A stretch of 15,278 bases of DNA from an uncultured Acetatifactor sp. GTDB lineage: Bacteria; Bacillota; Clostridia; Lachnospirales; Lachnospiraceae. Under the pieces are notes generated by a model. The model was given only the letters and a program-made list of their open reading frames with translations, did no database searches and had not been told where the DNA came from. The position numbers and the translations under genes are program-made. The stretch covers positions 1 to 15,278 of the forward strand of contig CAJUCT010000061.1 in assembly GCA_910585015.1 (NCBI GenBank), read 5' to 3'. Shown here one piece after another: positions 5,611-12,847 of the stretch (position 1 is the stretch's first letter; each line of letters begins with the position of its first letter).

Positions 5611-6744
5611 ATGGCAGATAACAAGATACCCAGCCCGTTTCCGCCGCCGCTTCCTCCTGGCCCTGAGTGCGGAAACCCAGGAGATGCCCGGCAGGCCGCG
5701 CCGGAGAAAAAGGCCGTAGAACTGGCTAAGAAGGAGCAACAGAAAGATAGGACCGTGACGCCTACATATGCGGCAAAGTATTTCCGCAGCGGCCAATTTG
5801 ACGAAGAAGTTAAGTTGTATCAGGTGTATGCTAACCGAAAGACTGGCTATGCGGAGCTGGACAGCAAGCAGCCTTTCTATCCCGGTCTTTACTGTTTGGG
5901 CGCGATCTCCAGTTTGGGAAAGACTACGTTTGTCCACCAAATGGCAGACCAGATAGCTGCATCGGGCGGGAACGTGTTGTATTTCTCTTTGGAGCAATCC
6001 CGTTTTGAGCTGATCTCAAAGTCCCTTGCCCGTGGTTTCGCCTTGACAAAACGCGAGGAAGAGAACCGGACTAAATGTGTGAGTAACTACCCGACACCCT
6101 CCAGCATTGACATACGGCGTGGCCTGACGACCGACTACCCCGACAAAATGGCCGCGCAGATCGACGCCTACACCCAGGCCGTCGAGAATCGGTTGTGCGT
6201 AATTGAAGGTGATTTCTCTTTGACGGTAGAGGACATACGCAAGCTGACCAAAGCCTATATGAAGGATACGGGGACGGCCCCCGTTGTGATCGTGGATTAC
6301 TTACAGATCATAGCCCCTACCCTGATTAACAAGCGCATACCCGACGCCAAGACCAGCATCGACCATATTGTGCATACCATGAAGATCATGCAAAGGGAAT
6401 TGAACTTGTCCGTGCTGTTGATCTCCAGCCTGAACCGTCAGAACTACATGACGCCTATCGACTTCGAGAGTTTTAAGGAAAGTGGCGGCATCGAGTACAC
6501 CGCTGACGTGATGTGGGGCTTGCAGCTTTCTGTCCTGAACGACGAGATTTTCAGCCGGGATGGCAAGATCAAGGAGAAGCGGGAGAAGATCAAGGAAGCA
6601 AAAGCCAAGCTTACCCGCGAGATCGACTTCGTGTGCCTGAAAAATCGGTATGGGATTTCCAGTTATACGATTCCTTTTTGGTATATGCCCGCGAACGACC
6701 TGTTTGTTCCTGACGTAATCTCACTGAAAAAGAACGCTCCTTGA
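5611..6744 (+). CDS. DnaB-type replicative helicase (RecA-fold domain only)
   Basis: A 377-residue helicase of the DnaB C-terminal family, which unwinds DNA at the fork as a hexameric ATPase. Walker A GAISSLGKTT is at about 97-106, a FSLEQS segment typical of DnaB follows at about 125-130, Walker B VVIVDYLQI is at about 225-233, and SSLNRQ with SGGIEYTADV (about 272-300) matches the later DnaB motifs. The usual N-terminal primase-contacting domain of DnaB is missing; instead there are about 80 residues starting with a Pro-rich stretch. AAGGAG lies about 10 bases before ATG 5611. The primase follows 56 bases downstream. A plasmid-borne helicase means less dependence on host loaders, as in RSF1010-like systems. 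Confidence 0.9.
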   Translation: MADNKIPSPFPPPLPPGPECGNPGDARQAAPEKKAVELAKKEQQKDRTVTPTYAAKYFRSGQFDEEVKLYQVYANRKTGYAELDSKQPFYPGLYCLGAISSLGKTTFVHQMADQIAASGGNVLYFSLEQSRFELISKSLARGFALTKREEENRTKCVSNYPTPSSIDIRRGLTTDYPDKMAAQIDAYTQAVENRLCVIEGDFSLTVEDIRKLTKAYMKDTGTAPVVIVDYLQIIAPTLINKRIPDAKTSIDHIVHTMKIMQRELNLSVLLISSLNRQNYMTPIDFESFKESGGIEYTADVMWGLQLSVLNDEIFSRDGKIKEKREKIKEAKAKLTREIDFVCLKNRYGISSYTIPFWYMPANDLFVPDVISLKKNAP

Positions 6745-6745
6745 T

Positions 6746-6777
6746 AATTATGTAATTATGTAATTATATAATTATTT
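6746..6777. repeat. 8-bp-period AT-rich array, copy C (helicase/primase gap)
   Basis: Four contiguous octamers, AATTATGT at 6746 and 6754, AATTATAT at 6762 and AATTATTT at 6770, fill the short gap between helicase stop and primase ribosome binding site (AAAGGAGG). No promoter is evident here. Confidence 0.8.
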
Positions 6778-6800
6778 AGCCGCGAAAGGAGGGCCGCACA

Positions 6801-7703
6801 ATGGCCCAATATGTGAACTCCGATTCCGTGAAAGCCGCTAGACGGGCGAACCTGTACGATTTTTTGTTGCGCCATCATTACAATGCCGTAAGGAAAGAGG
6901 GGAACAGCCTGCGCCTGCTGGACAACAACAGTGTTTCCGTCAAAGCCGGTTATTCCGGCTATACCGACTTCGCGACCGGCGAGAAGGGGAACTCCGTGGA
7001 CTTCCTGACGAACTACCTCGGCTACGATTTCCAGGACGCTGTATTGGCCCTTTGTGCCGATATGGGCCAGCCAGGGAAGCCTACGCAACCAGCAGCGGCC
7101 CCGGCCAGGAAAGCACCGAAGGAGTCGCCGCTAGACGCCGGGAAGTCGTTCGTCCTTCCCAAACCGGAACCGGGCAAATACCGGCAGCTTTTCGCTTATC
7201 TTCAAAAACAGCGGTGCATCCCGTCAGGGGTTGTGCAGCGGCTTATAGACTGGGGCCTGCTCTACCAGGAAGCAGGCCACGCCAACATGGTATTCGTCAA
7301 CCTGGAAAGGACCTTTGCGGAGTTGCGCGGCACGAACAGTTACAAACCGTTCCATCAAGTGATGTTCAGCGACCCGGCGGCGTTCTGGTGGTTCAAGCCC
7401 CACGGTCCGGACAGCATAACGACCGTGGCCTATATCTGCGAGAGTGCCATTGACGCCGTATCCCTGTTCTTATTGCGGGAATCTGCCGAAAACGCCCTTT
7501 ATTGCAGCATCGGCGGCGTCGCGAACCAGCAGCGCATCGACCGCATCAAGGCGGGTATGGGGGCGGCTGGGTGCCAGACGATCATAGCCGTGGACAACGA
7601 TCAGGCTGGTGAGGACTGCCGCCAGCGTAACCAGGACTGCCGGTCCATTATCCCGGACGGGAAGGATTGGAACGAGGACTTGACCTACTGTGAACATCTG
7701 TAA
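6801..7703 (+). CDS. TOPRIM-domain primase-like protein (DUF3991/Toprim_2 type)
   Basis: A 300-residue protein. The N-terminal part (about 5-90) with GYTDFATGEKGNSVDFL and a following helix resembles the zinc-finger region of DnaG-like primases but lacks the metal-binding Cys/His set, as is usual in DUF3991-type proteins. After a Pro/Ala linker (about 90-125) comes the catalytic TOPRIM fold: Glu214 in ICESAIDAVS and the DxD pair Asp265/Asp267 in AVDNDQAGED, ending with DGKDWNEDL. TOPRIM primases make RNA primers, so with the upstream helicase this is a self-contained fork module. AAAGGAGG lies about 12 bases before the ATG. Alternative: a TOPRIM nuclease or accessory factor; primase is favoured by the partner gene. 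Confidence 0.82.
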   Translation: MAQYVNSDSVKAARRANLYDFLLRHHYNAVRKEGNSLRLLDNNSVSVKAGYSGYTDFATGEKGNSVDFLTNYLGYDFQDAVLALCADMGQPGKPTQPAAAPARKAPKESPLDAGKSFVLPKPEPGKYRQLFAYLQKQRCIPSGVVQRLIDWGLLYQEAGHANMVFVNLERTFAELRGTNSYKPFHQVMFSDPAAFWWFKPHGPDSITTVAYICESAIDAVSLFLLRESAENALYCSIGGVANQQRIDRIKAGMGAAGCQTIIAVDNDQAGEDCRQRNQDCRSIIPDGKDWNEDLTYCEHL

Positions 7704-7711
7704 CAAGGAAA

Positions 7712-7736
7712 GGGGACAGCCGCCCAGGACGTCCCC
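7712..7736 (+). terminator. Weak possible terminator after the primase gene
   Basis: GGGGAC at 7712-7717 pairs with GTCCCC at 7731-7736 over a 13-base loop, followed by a T-rich stretch (TTCTATTTATTTC). The stem is short, so the call is tentative. Confidence 0.35.
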
Positions 7737-7760
7737 CGTTCTATTTATTTCTGTTTCCGT

Positions 7761-7792
7761 AATTATGCAATTATATAATTATATAATTATAG
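7761..7792. repeat. 8-bp-period AT-rich array, copy D (convergent junction)
   Basis: Octamers AATTATGC (7761), AATTATAT (7769 and 7777) and AATTATAG (7785) are contiguous. They lie between the ends of two convergent genes and overlap the recombinase stop codon, a place where a promoter operator would not be expected. Confidence 0.8.
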
Positions 7793-8371
7793 CTCTGATT
7801 TCCTGATGCCCCGCTTCCGGGCCTCCCGCGTCACCGTGGACCTGGATATGCCCGTCATGTTTGAAACCTCCGTGAAGCTGTGCTTCTCCAGCAGCTCCAT
7901 AGCATGGTCAAGCTGGGCCTTGCTGTACCCAGGCTTCCGGCCCTCCCTGTAATTCGGGTCGTTGGCCCGCCTGTAGGCCCGCCCGCTCTGGCACCGGCTG
8001 ACGATCATATCCCGTTCAAACTCGGCAAACGACAGCATGACGTGAAGCAGCAGACGCCCGATCTCGGTGTCCTCTATCAGCCCCATATTCAGTATGCGGA
8101 CCTTTACGCCGGAACGGACCCAGGATAGCACCTGTTCATAGGCTTCCGTTTCCGTCCGGGCGAAACGGTCCATCTTCGTTACCATGACCGTATCGCCCGC
8201 CTTGACCTCTGAACAAAGGCGGGCGAACTCCGGGCGGTTTATGCTCGTCCCCGTGTAGGTGTCCTCGTATATCTGCTGGCACCCTTCGGCCTGGAGGGCG
8301 GCCCGCTGATCGTCCAGCGACGTTCCGTGCTGCTGCTTCTTCGTACTGACCCTTGCATACCCTCTAATCAT
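7787..8371 (-). CDS. Serine recombinase (resolvase/invertase family)
   Basis: A 194-residue small serine recombinase. The catalytic Ser9 is in GYARVSTKKQ, the conserved Arg-containing KMDRFART lies near residue 70, the long dimer helix is LLLHVMLSFAEFERDMI, and the C-terminal helix-turn-helix is about residues 165-190 (TEVSNMTGISRSTVTREA). Such enzymes cut and rejoin DNA through a 5'-phosphoserine link at paired sites. On a plasmid the usual work is resolving multimers; inversion is the alternative, and the long inverted repeat at 5216-5555 is a conceivable substrate. The gene has GGAGG before its ATG, and repeated TTATGACTA motifs lie just upstream. Length and motifs are complete. Confidence 0.92.
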   Translation of the reverse strand: MIRGYARVSTKKQQHGTSLDDQRAALQAEGCQQIYEDTYTGTSINRPEFARLCSEVKAGDTVMVTKMDRFARTETEAYEQVLSWVRSGVKVRILNMGLIEDTEIGRLLLHVMLSFAEFERDMIVSRCQSGRAYRRANDPNYREGRKPGYSKAQLDHAMELLEKHSFTEVSNMTGISRSTVTREARKRGIRKSEL

Positions 8372-8388
8372 GCCTAAATCCTCCTTCC

Positions 8389-8467
8389 ACTTATGACTAT
8401 AACTTATGACTACGGCAAACCCCTTGAAAACGGGCCATTTTTCTTTCCATCTCCGTTATAGTCATAA
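8389..8467. promoter_or_regulatory. Candidate recombination (res-like) site or operator of the recombinase
   Basis: TTATGACTA occurs at 8391-8399 and 8404-8412 as direct copies 13 bp apart, and inverted (TAGTCATAA) at 8459-8467. The cluster fills the gap between recombinase start and relaxase stop, where resolvases usually have their site. Half-site length and spacing do not match a textbook res layout, so the call is tentative. Confidence 0.4.
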
Positions 8468-8470
8468 TGG

Positions 8471-10165
8471 CTAACTTTTGATTACGCTATCTTTTTCCCC
8501 GCCGTTCTGCTGCTCCTGTTCGGCCCACCGTTTTTCGTTGGCTGCATTTATGCGTTGCAGCTCGGCGTAAAGTATGCTGCGGCCCTCCGCGATCTCCTGC
8601 CGCGCCCGTTCGGTCAACTTTGCCTGTTCCGGTAGCTTCTCCGGTTTAACTCGCTGCGGCTGCTCCACCGGCGCGGGTTGCTGTTCTGGCTGTTCCTGGA
8701 TGGCTGCATATTTCTCCGGGTGGTCCCGCTTGTCCAGGAACTCCGCGAACTGCTTTTCAAACTCGCCACGGGGAACAGAGACGTAATCGCTGCTTTTGTT
8801 CTTGACATAGATCCCCGGTAGCTTTTCGCCGTTCCGGGCCAGCTCCTTCCTGCGGTCAACGCGCCATTCGGTAAACTGCTCGAAAGCCGCGTCCCGTTCT
8901 TGGTGCTGCCGGTTCAGCTCGTCAATGTCCGTTGCCCGCTGCCATCCATAGACCCGGCGCATGAGGGTGAAAGCATATGTCCGCGCTATGTTTCTTGCGT
9001 CGTCCATAGCCTTTTCCTCCAGGGACTTTTCCGTGGTTTCCGGCTTTGGCTTCTCTGCGTTCTTTTGGGGTTTCCGGCGGCGTGGCGACGGCTCAAAGAA
9101 TACGGGCGGGGCATCGTACTGATCTTCCGCGTCCGGCCTTGTCCTGCCTTCAAATACGACGTTCGGGGTTACGTCCTCCTGATCGTCCTGGACGGACGGA
9201 GACGCCGTGCCGAACAACTTTGCTATTGCTTCCGGTAAATAGTTGGTCCCCAGCTTGTGGGCCTTGGATTTTAAGTTTTTCGGTATCTTGTCCGGGAACC
9301 CTGATATGTCTACCAGCTCGTAGGTGTAATATGCGGGCTGTTTCTTTGTGGCCGGATGCAGGTATATGAGGTTTCTGTTTTCGTCCCTGATTGGCTGCTT
9401 GTCTTTGTTCTTGACCGGCACCAGCTCGACGCCGGAAAGGCGGAGCTGATGGGCAAAACTTTGTTCGTCCGTGGCCCTGGCGGCTGCTTCCTTGACGCGC
9501 TGCCGTAAATCGTCCTGCCAGATGTAACGCTCGGCCTTGATCTTGTCCGGGTCCACTTCGCGCCCTTCTTCTGCTGCCTGCTTTCGTTCCAGCTCGTTAC
9601 TGGCCCTGATCTGCTCGTTCTTGATACGGGCACCCCGGACAGCGTGGTTTATCTTTTCCGGTTGCGCTTCCGTTTTGGTAAGGTCGAAATACTGCTGGCA
9701 TACTTCGTCTACGATCTCCTGGAAATGGAAGTGGGCATATGCCAACGGGTCCAGGCCCTTGCAGTCCGACATATTCACGTCGCTTGTGAGTATGTGCAAA
9801 TGTACTTTGCCGCCTTTTCCGTCCGTTTGCAAAAAGACCGCCGATTGATTATCGGGGGCGTTCCGCTTTGCGATCTCGCACCCGATAGCAAGTCCCAGCG
9901 CGTGATCTTCTGGCCTTTCCGGGTCCAGTTCTGACGGATGGAAGGATACTATAAAACGATTAACCTGTGTCGTATGCCGGAAGTGCGCCCGTTCCCAATA
10001 TGGGCGCATCTGCTGTTCAAAGGGAACCACCTCGTCGGGAAGCATATTGACGCCTGCCGTGTACTCGTTCCGCACATCCGCGCCGTTGTGGCCCGTGCCG
10101 TCTCCCCTCGCATATGCTATGGCATCGGCCCCGAACGATGTCCTTGTTATATGAGAATACGGCAT
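8471..10165 (-). CDS. MOBP-type relaxase (mobilisation nuclease)
   Basis: A 564-residue relaxase. The N-terminal 250 residues match the relaxase/mobilisation nuclease domain: candidate nucleophile Tyr18 in IAYARGDG, a mid-domain VSFHPSELDP, and the metal-binding histidines in KVHLHILTSDVN (His122 and His124). The C-terminal half is charged and helical with Pro-rich linkers, usual for the part that contacts the coupling protein. It nicks oriT, stays covalently bound and pilots the strand into the recipient. ATG 10165 has AGGTGAG upstream and overlaps the end of mobC by 19 bases. No coupling protein or mating-pore gene is present, so the plasmid is mobilisable, not self-transmissible. Catalytic residue assignment is by motif only. 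Confidence 0.88.
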   Translation of the reverse strand: MPYSHITRTSFGADAIAYARGDGTGHNGADVRNEYTAGVNMLPDEVVPFEQQMRPYWERAHFRHTTQVNRFIVSFHPSELDPERPEDHALGLAIGCEIAKRNAPDNQSAVFLQTDGKGGKVHLHILTSDVNMSDCKGLDPLAYAHFHFQEIVDEVCQQYFDLTKTEAQPEKINHAVRGARIKNEQIRASNELERKQAAEEGREVDPDKIKAERYIWQDDLRQRVKEAAARATDEQSFAHQLRLSGVELVPVKNKDKQPIRDENRNLIYLHPATKKQPAYYTYELVDISGFPDKIPKNLKSKAHKLGTNYLPEAIAKLFGTASPSVQDDQEDVTPNVVFEGRTRPDAEDQYDAPPVFFEPSPRRRKPQKNAEKPKPETTEKSLEEKAMDDARNIARTYAFTLMRRVYGWQRATDIDELNRQHQERDAAFEQFTEWRVDRRKELARNGEKLPGIYVKNKSSDYVSVPRGEFEKQFAEFLDKRDHPEKYAAIQEQPEQQPAPVEQPQRVKPEKLPEQAKLTERARQEIAEGRSILYAELQRINAANEKRWAEQEQQNGGEKDSVIKS

Positions 10166-10629
10166 AGCAGCTCACCTACCTTTGACGTCGCTTTTTCATA
10201 GCGGGCCATGAGGGTGTCTATTTCATTTTGGGAAAACTCCTTGCACTCCGATTTCACCCTTTCTTCTTCGTCGTGCCGTTGGAGTAGGGTGTTGATGTCC
10301 TTTCCCAGATTAGCGTATTTGCGCTCTATATGCTTCAGGCGGACTGCCTGATTGTAATTAATCCCGATACGGCGAAGCTCCATTCTGACCGCCGACACCT
10401 CGTCAAGCAAAGCCCGTAATAGGTCTTTTATCTCCGCTGCCAGTTCCTCGTCGATAATGCGGATAGTGCCCATATAGCGGTACAGATTTTTTGTGACTGT
10501 CATTCGGATGAACTCGGTCTTATTCATGCCCAGCTTTTTTGCTTCCGCGTCGAACTGTGTCCAGGCTTCCTCTGAAAACCGTATCGTCATGGGTTTTAAT
10601 ACTGTTTTCTCGCTACGCTTATAGCTCAT
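10147..10629 (-). CDS. mobC: MobC-like relaxosome accessory protein
   Basis: A 160-residue protein with an N-terminal RHH segment (LKPMTIRFSEEAWTQFDAEA, then NKTEFIRMTV) and a MobC-type motif RRIGINYNQAVR in the middle, where family members usually have IGxNxNQ. MobC proteins bind oriT, bend or open it and assist relaxase nicking. The start is well supported by AAGGAGGT about 9 bases upstream. The gene overlaps the relaxase start, forming one operon, and begins about 20 bases from a large stem-loop proposed as oriT. A promoter is proposed at 10822-10850, which would place the whole oriT region inside the mRNA leader. MobC could also repress this operon, as in related plasmids. Confidence 0.85.
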   Translation of the reverse strand: MSYKRSEKTVLKPMTIRFSEEAWTQFDAEAKKLGMNKTEFIRMTVTKNLYRYMGTIRIIDEELAAEIKDLLRALLDEVSAVRMELRRIGINYNQAVRLKHIERKYANLGKDINTLLQRHDEEERVKSECKEFSQNEIDTLMARYEKATSKVGELLCRILI

Positions 10630-10646
10630 ATTGACGACCTCCTTTT

Positions 10647-10686
10647 CCCTTGTTTGTCACCGCCTAACGGCGCTGGCAAACAAGGG
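10647..10686. other. oriT: oriT-like stem-loop upstream of mobC
   Basis: CCCTTGTTTG (10647-10656) is perfectly inverted at 10677-10686, and inner bases continue the stem (CGCC/GGCG) with one mismatch and one wobble to a TAAC loop. An imperfect 18-bp inverted repeat next to mobC and relaxase genes is the usual oriT layout; the nick would be expected within about 30 bases to one side. I do not recognise the nic sequence. Confidence 0.6.
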
Positions 10687-10710
10687 CGGAAACGGGTGGT
10701 ATCGTCCCGG

Positions 10711-10772
10711 ACATAGATATATGTGTAGGAACATTACAGCCAAAACATATATCTATGTGCCGAAACATTACA
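10711..10772. repeat. Paired repeats beside the oriT stem-loop
   Basis: ACATAGATATATGT (10711-10724) is perfectly inverted at 10745-10758, and AACATTACA occurs directly at 10730 and 10764, so two diverged 34-bp units follow each other. They are candidate binding sites for MobC or the relaxase. Confidence 0.6.
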
Positions 10773-10821
10773 ACTTTTTCTTTCCATTCCCGTTGCCGCT
10801 ATATCTATTAGTTTGACTTTA

Positions 10822-10850
10822 ATTTTAACACAAATTTGCTACGTATGCAA
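10822..10850 (-). promoter_or_regulatory. Candidate promoter of the mob operon
   Basis: On the minus strand TTGCAT (10845-10850) and TAAAAT (10822-10827) are 17 bases apart. It lies about 190 bases before mobC, and the -35 element overlaps the foot of the hairpin at 10847-10891. Confidence 0.45.
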
Positions 10851-10958
10851 GCAGAGAGTTGAGCACCTATCGGTGCTCAACTCTTGCTTGCCAGGGGAAC
10901 CACTCGCTGCGCTTGTGGTTCCCCCTGGACCCCCTCCCGCCGCCGCTACGCGGCGGCG
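10847..10958. other. Cluster of three strong hairpins between oriT and the ArdC-like gene
   Basis: Hairpin 1 (10847-10891) has a 20-bp stem with one bulged G and a TATC loop. Hairpin 2 (10894-10924) has a 10-bp perfect stem with an 11-base loop. Hairpin 3 (10938-10958) has a 9-bp G+C stem with a TAC loop. No open frame with a ribosome binding site is seen between 10630 and 11140. The arrangement suits a single-stranded-DNA function during transfer (priming site or hairpin promoter) or a structured RNA; which one is undecided. Confidence 0.6.
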
Positions 10959-11066
10959 CAGTCGTTTCGATTGTCGTCACTTCCACAAGAGGTATCGAGC
11001 AAACCGCTGCAAAACGGCGGACAGAAACGCTTTCCATTTTGCACCATTTATATATCAGTCTTTACA

Positions 11067-11099
11067 CGAAAAACCCGCCGTTCCACGGCGGGTTTTTCG
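11067..11099. terminator. Strong Rho-independent terminator, symmetrical
   Basis: CGAAAAACCCGCCG pairs perfectly over 14 bp with 11086-11099 around a TTCCA loop, with an A-run on one side and a T-run on the other. It can stop transcription in both directions and separates the hairpin region from the ArdC operon. Confidence 0.88.
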
Positions 11100-11159
11100 C
11101 ATTTAAGAGGGTGATAGTTTTGTAGTCCGTGCCCCAAACAAATGAAAGGAGACATGGTA

Positions 11160-12098
11160 ATGAGCGAATCCAACAGCACTGTTTCCGCCGTCGTCCCTAT
11201 AGCCGTTATGGGGACCACCCAGCGGGAGAAAATTAAGTGCATCATTGACAAATTGGAAGAAGGAGTGCGGGCGGTTTTTGCCAGCGGTGAATACCGAGAA
11301 TACCTGGACTTTCTTTCCCGTTTCCACCACTATTCTTTCCGAAACGTGATTCTCATTAAAATGCAGCTTCCTACGGCGAGCCTTGTCGCCGGGTACGGGG
11401 ACTGGGTGAAGAAGCACCACAGATGGGTAAAGAAGGGCGAAAAAGCAATCAGGATTTTGGCCCCGACTCCGTACAAGAAGAAGCAGGAACAGGAGGTAGT
11501 AGATGAACATGGCAATAAGTTCAAAGAGGAAGTGGAGGTACTAGTTCCGTGCTTCAAGATCGTGAACGTGTTCGACGTCAGCCAGACCGACGGTGAGCCT
11601 TTGCCGACGTTGGGCGTGGACGAACTGGAGGGCACCGTCGAGCAGTACGACGCTTTTATGGCCGCGCTGGAATCCGTCTCCCCTGCCCCTATCGGTTTTG
11701 AGGACATTCCCGGAGGGAGCCACGGTTACTACCACCACGTTGAGCGGAGAATCGCGATTCAGGAGGGTATGCCCCAGCTCCAGACGCTAAAAACGGGAGT
11801 GCATGAGGTAGCCCATGCGGTGCTCCATGCGTGGCCGGAGGACGGAACCATGCCCAAGGACGGCCCCGACCGGAACACTAAAGAAGTACAGGCCGAGAGC
11901 GTGGCCTATACCGTTTGCCAGCATTACGGCCTGGAGACTTCGGACTACAGTTTTGCCTATATCGCTGGTTGGTCAAGTGGCCGGGATATTAAGGAGCTAA
12001 AAGACAGCCTGGACGTGATACGGCAGACCGCGCACGACTTGATAACCAAGATCGACGCCGCGCTGGACGTCCCAATAGGAGAAATTGCCCATGAATGA
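11160..12098 (+). CDS. ArdC-like antirestriction protein with zincin metallopeptidase domain
   Basis: A 312-residue protein of the ArdC type: an N-terminal single-stranded-DNA-binding-like region (about 20-145; LDFLSRFHHYSFRNVILI and KKGEKAIRILAP) and a C-terminal zincin with HEVAHAVLH at 215-223 and a third-ligand candidate Glu in EVQAESVAY near 246. ArdC proteins shield incoming plasmid DNA from restriction during conjugation; the peptidase substrate is not known. ATG 11160 is chosen because AAAGGA is 9 bases upstream; in-frame ATGs at 11142 and 11154 lie on or before it. It sits on the far side of the putative oriT from the mob genes, where antirestriction genes tend to be. Its stop overlaps the next start, so an operon begins here. 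Confidence 0.82.
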   Translation: MSESNSTVSAVVPIAVMGTTQREKIKCIIDKLEEGVRAVFASGEYREYLDFLSRFHHYSFRNVILIKMQLPTASLVAGYGDWVKKHHRWVKKGEKAIRILAPTPYKKKQEQEVVDEHGNKFKEEVEVLVPCFKIVNVFDVSQTDGEPLPTLGVDELEGTVEQYDAFMAALESVSPAPIGFEDIPGGSHGYYHHVERRIAIQEGMPQLQTLKTGVHEVAHAVLHAWPEDGTMPKDGPDRNTKEVQAESVAYTVCQHYGLETSDYSFAYIAGWSSGRDIKELKDSLDVIRQTAHDLITKIDAALDVPIGEIAHE

Positions 12099-12738
12099 TA
12101 AACTGTCCCTCCTAGTAAAATTCCAGTCATACAAGACCCATATCGGTATCCGCACTATAACCCGGCAGGCTAAGTCCCCGCAGACCTTCTACCTGCCCCA
12201 TCTGTCATTTACGGACTTGGAAGCGTCTGGTTGTATCGTCCTTCGTGATAGCTATTCTTTCGCGGAGTTCGAGCTGATCGACGGTGGGGCCACGGTCAAG
12301 ATCGACTTTACCTGGCTTACCCAATATGGAGACAAAACGGCCAAAGGGTACGCCCAGACCGTCTATCTGGACTACGACGCCCTGGCTAACCGTATATGGG
12401 ACAGCCTGGAGGGTAATCACGGCCCCAAAGCGTGGTCCATGCTGTCTGTGGAGAGGTCCAGCCGACGCCCCAAGCTGGATTTCAGCTCACCGGGGGCGCA
12501 AAAGACTATACGGGAGGTCCTGGCCGTTCCTGTACTCCGGCACAAACTGACGCGGGCCGTCCGCGACAATTTCCAGTGGCCCGACGGCAGCGATCACGTT
12601 GTCCGGTTCTACGCTGACTACGACCGCTACAGCTTCTTCTTTCAGGAGTACCGGGACGGGAAAGAGGGGATATGCGGTGGGCTGATACTGGAGCACTACG
12701 ACGGCCTGGCGAAAGCCAAGTACGGCGTTCACACCTGA
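12091..12738 (+). CDS. Conserved-looking protein of unknown function in the ArdC operon
   Basis: A 215-residue protein not assigned to a family with confidence. It has no signal peptide or membrane segment and appears soluble, mixed alpha/beta, rich in aromatic residues near the C terminus (RFYADYDRYSFFFQEYRDG). ATG 12091 has AGGAG 9 bases upstream and overlaps the ArdC stop by 8 bases; a TTG at 12085 is less likely. Tight coupling to the ArdC gene suggests a function in the early stage after transfer, but nothing in the sequence proves this. The reading frame is long, undamaged and matches its neighbours in base use, so it is probably a real gene. Confidence 0.75.
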   Translation: MNDKLSLLVKFQSYKTHIGIRTITRQAKSPQTFYLPHLSFTDLEASGCIVLRDSYSFAEFELIDGGATVKIDFTWLTQYGDKTAKGYAQTVYLDYDALANRIWDSLEGNHGPKAWSMLSVERSSRRPKLDFSSPGAQKTIREVLAVPVLRHKLTRAVRDNFQWPDGSDHVVRFYADYDRYSFFFQEYRDGKEGICGGLILEHYDGLAKAKYGVHT

Positions 12739-12744
12739 TACCTT

Positions 12745-12815
12745 TTGTGCAGTCTGCCATCCGTAAGCCGACGATCCGGCGCGACCCACAGCGGCAGAAC
12801 CGGCAGATTGCACAA
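12745..12815 (+). ncRNA. Structured element between two genes of the ArdC operon
   Basis: TTGTGCAGTCTGCC (12745-12758) pairs with GGCAGATTGCACAA (12802-12815) over 14 bp with one G-U wobble, enclosing 43 bases that contain smaller repeats (ATCCG twice, CGGCAGA twice). No T-run follows, so it is not a simple terminator. It lies about 30 bases before the sigma-like gene and could be an mRNA processing or stability element, or a protein-bound leader. Confidence 0.5.
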
Positions 12816-12847
12816 GATTTCTGATTATACGAAAGGAGCTGAACACA

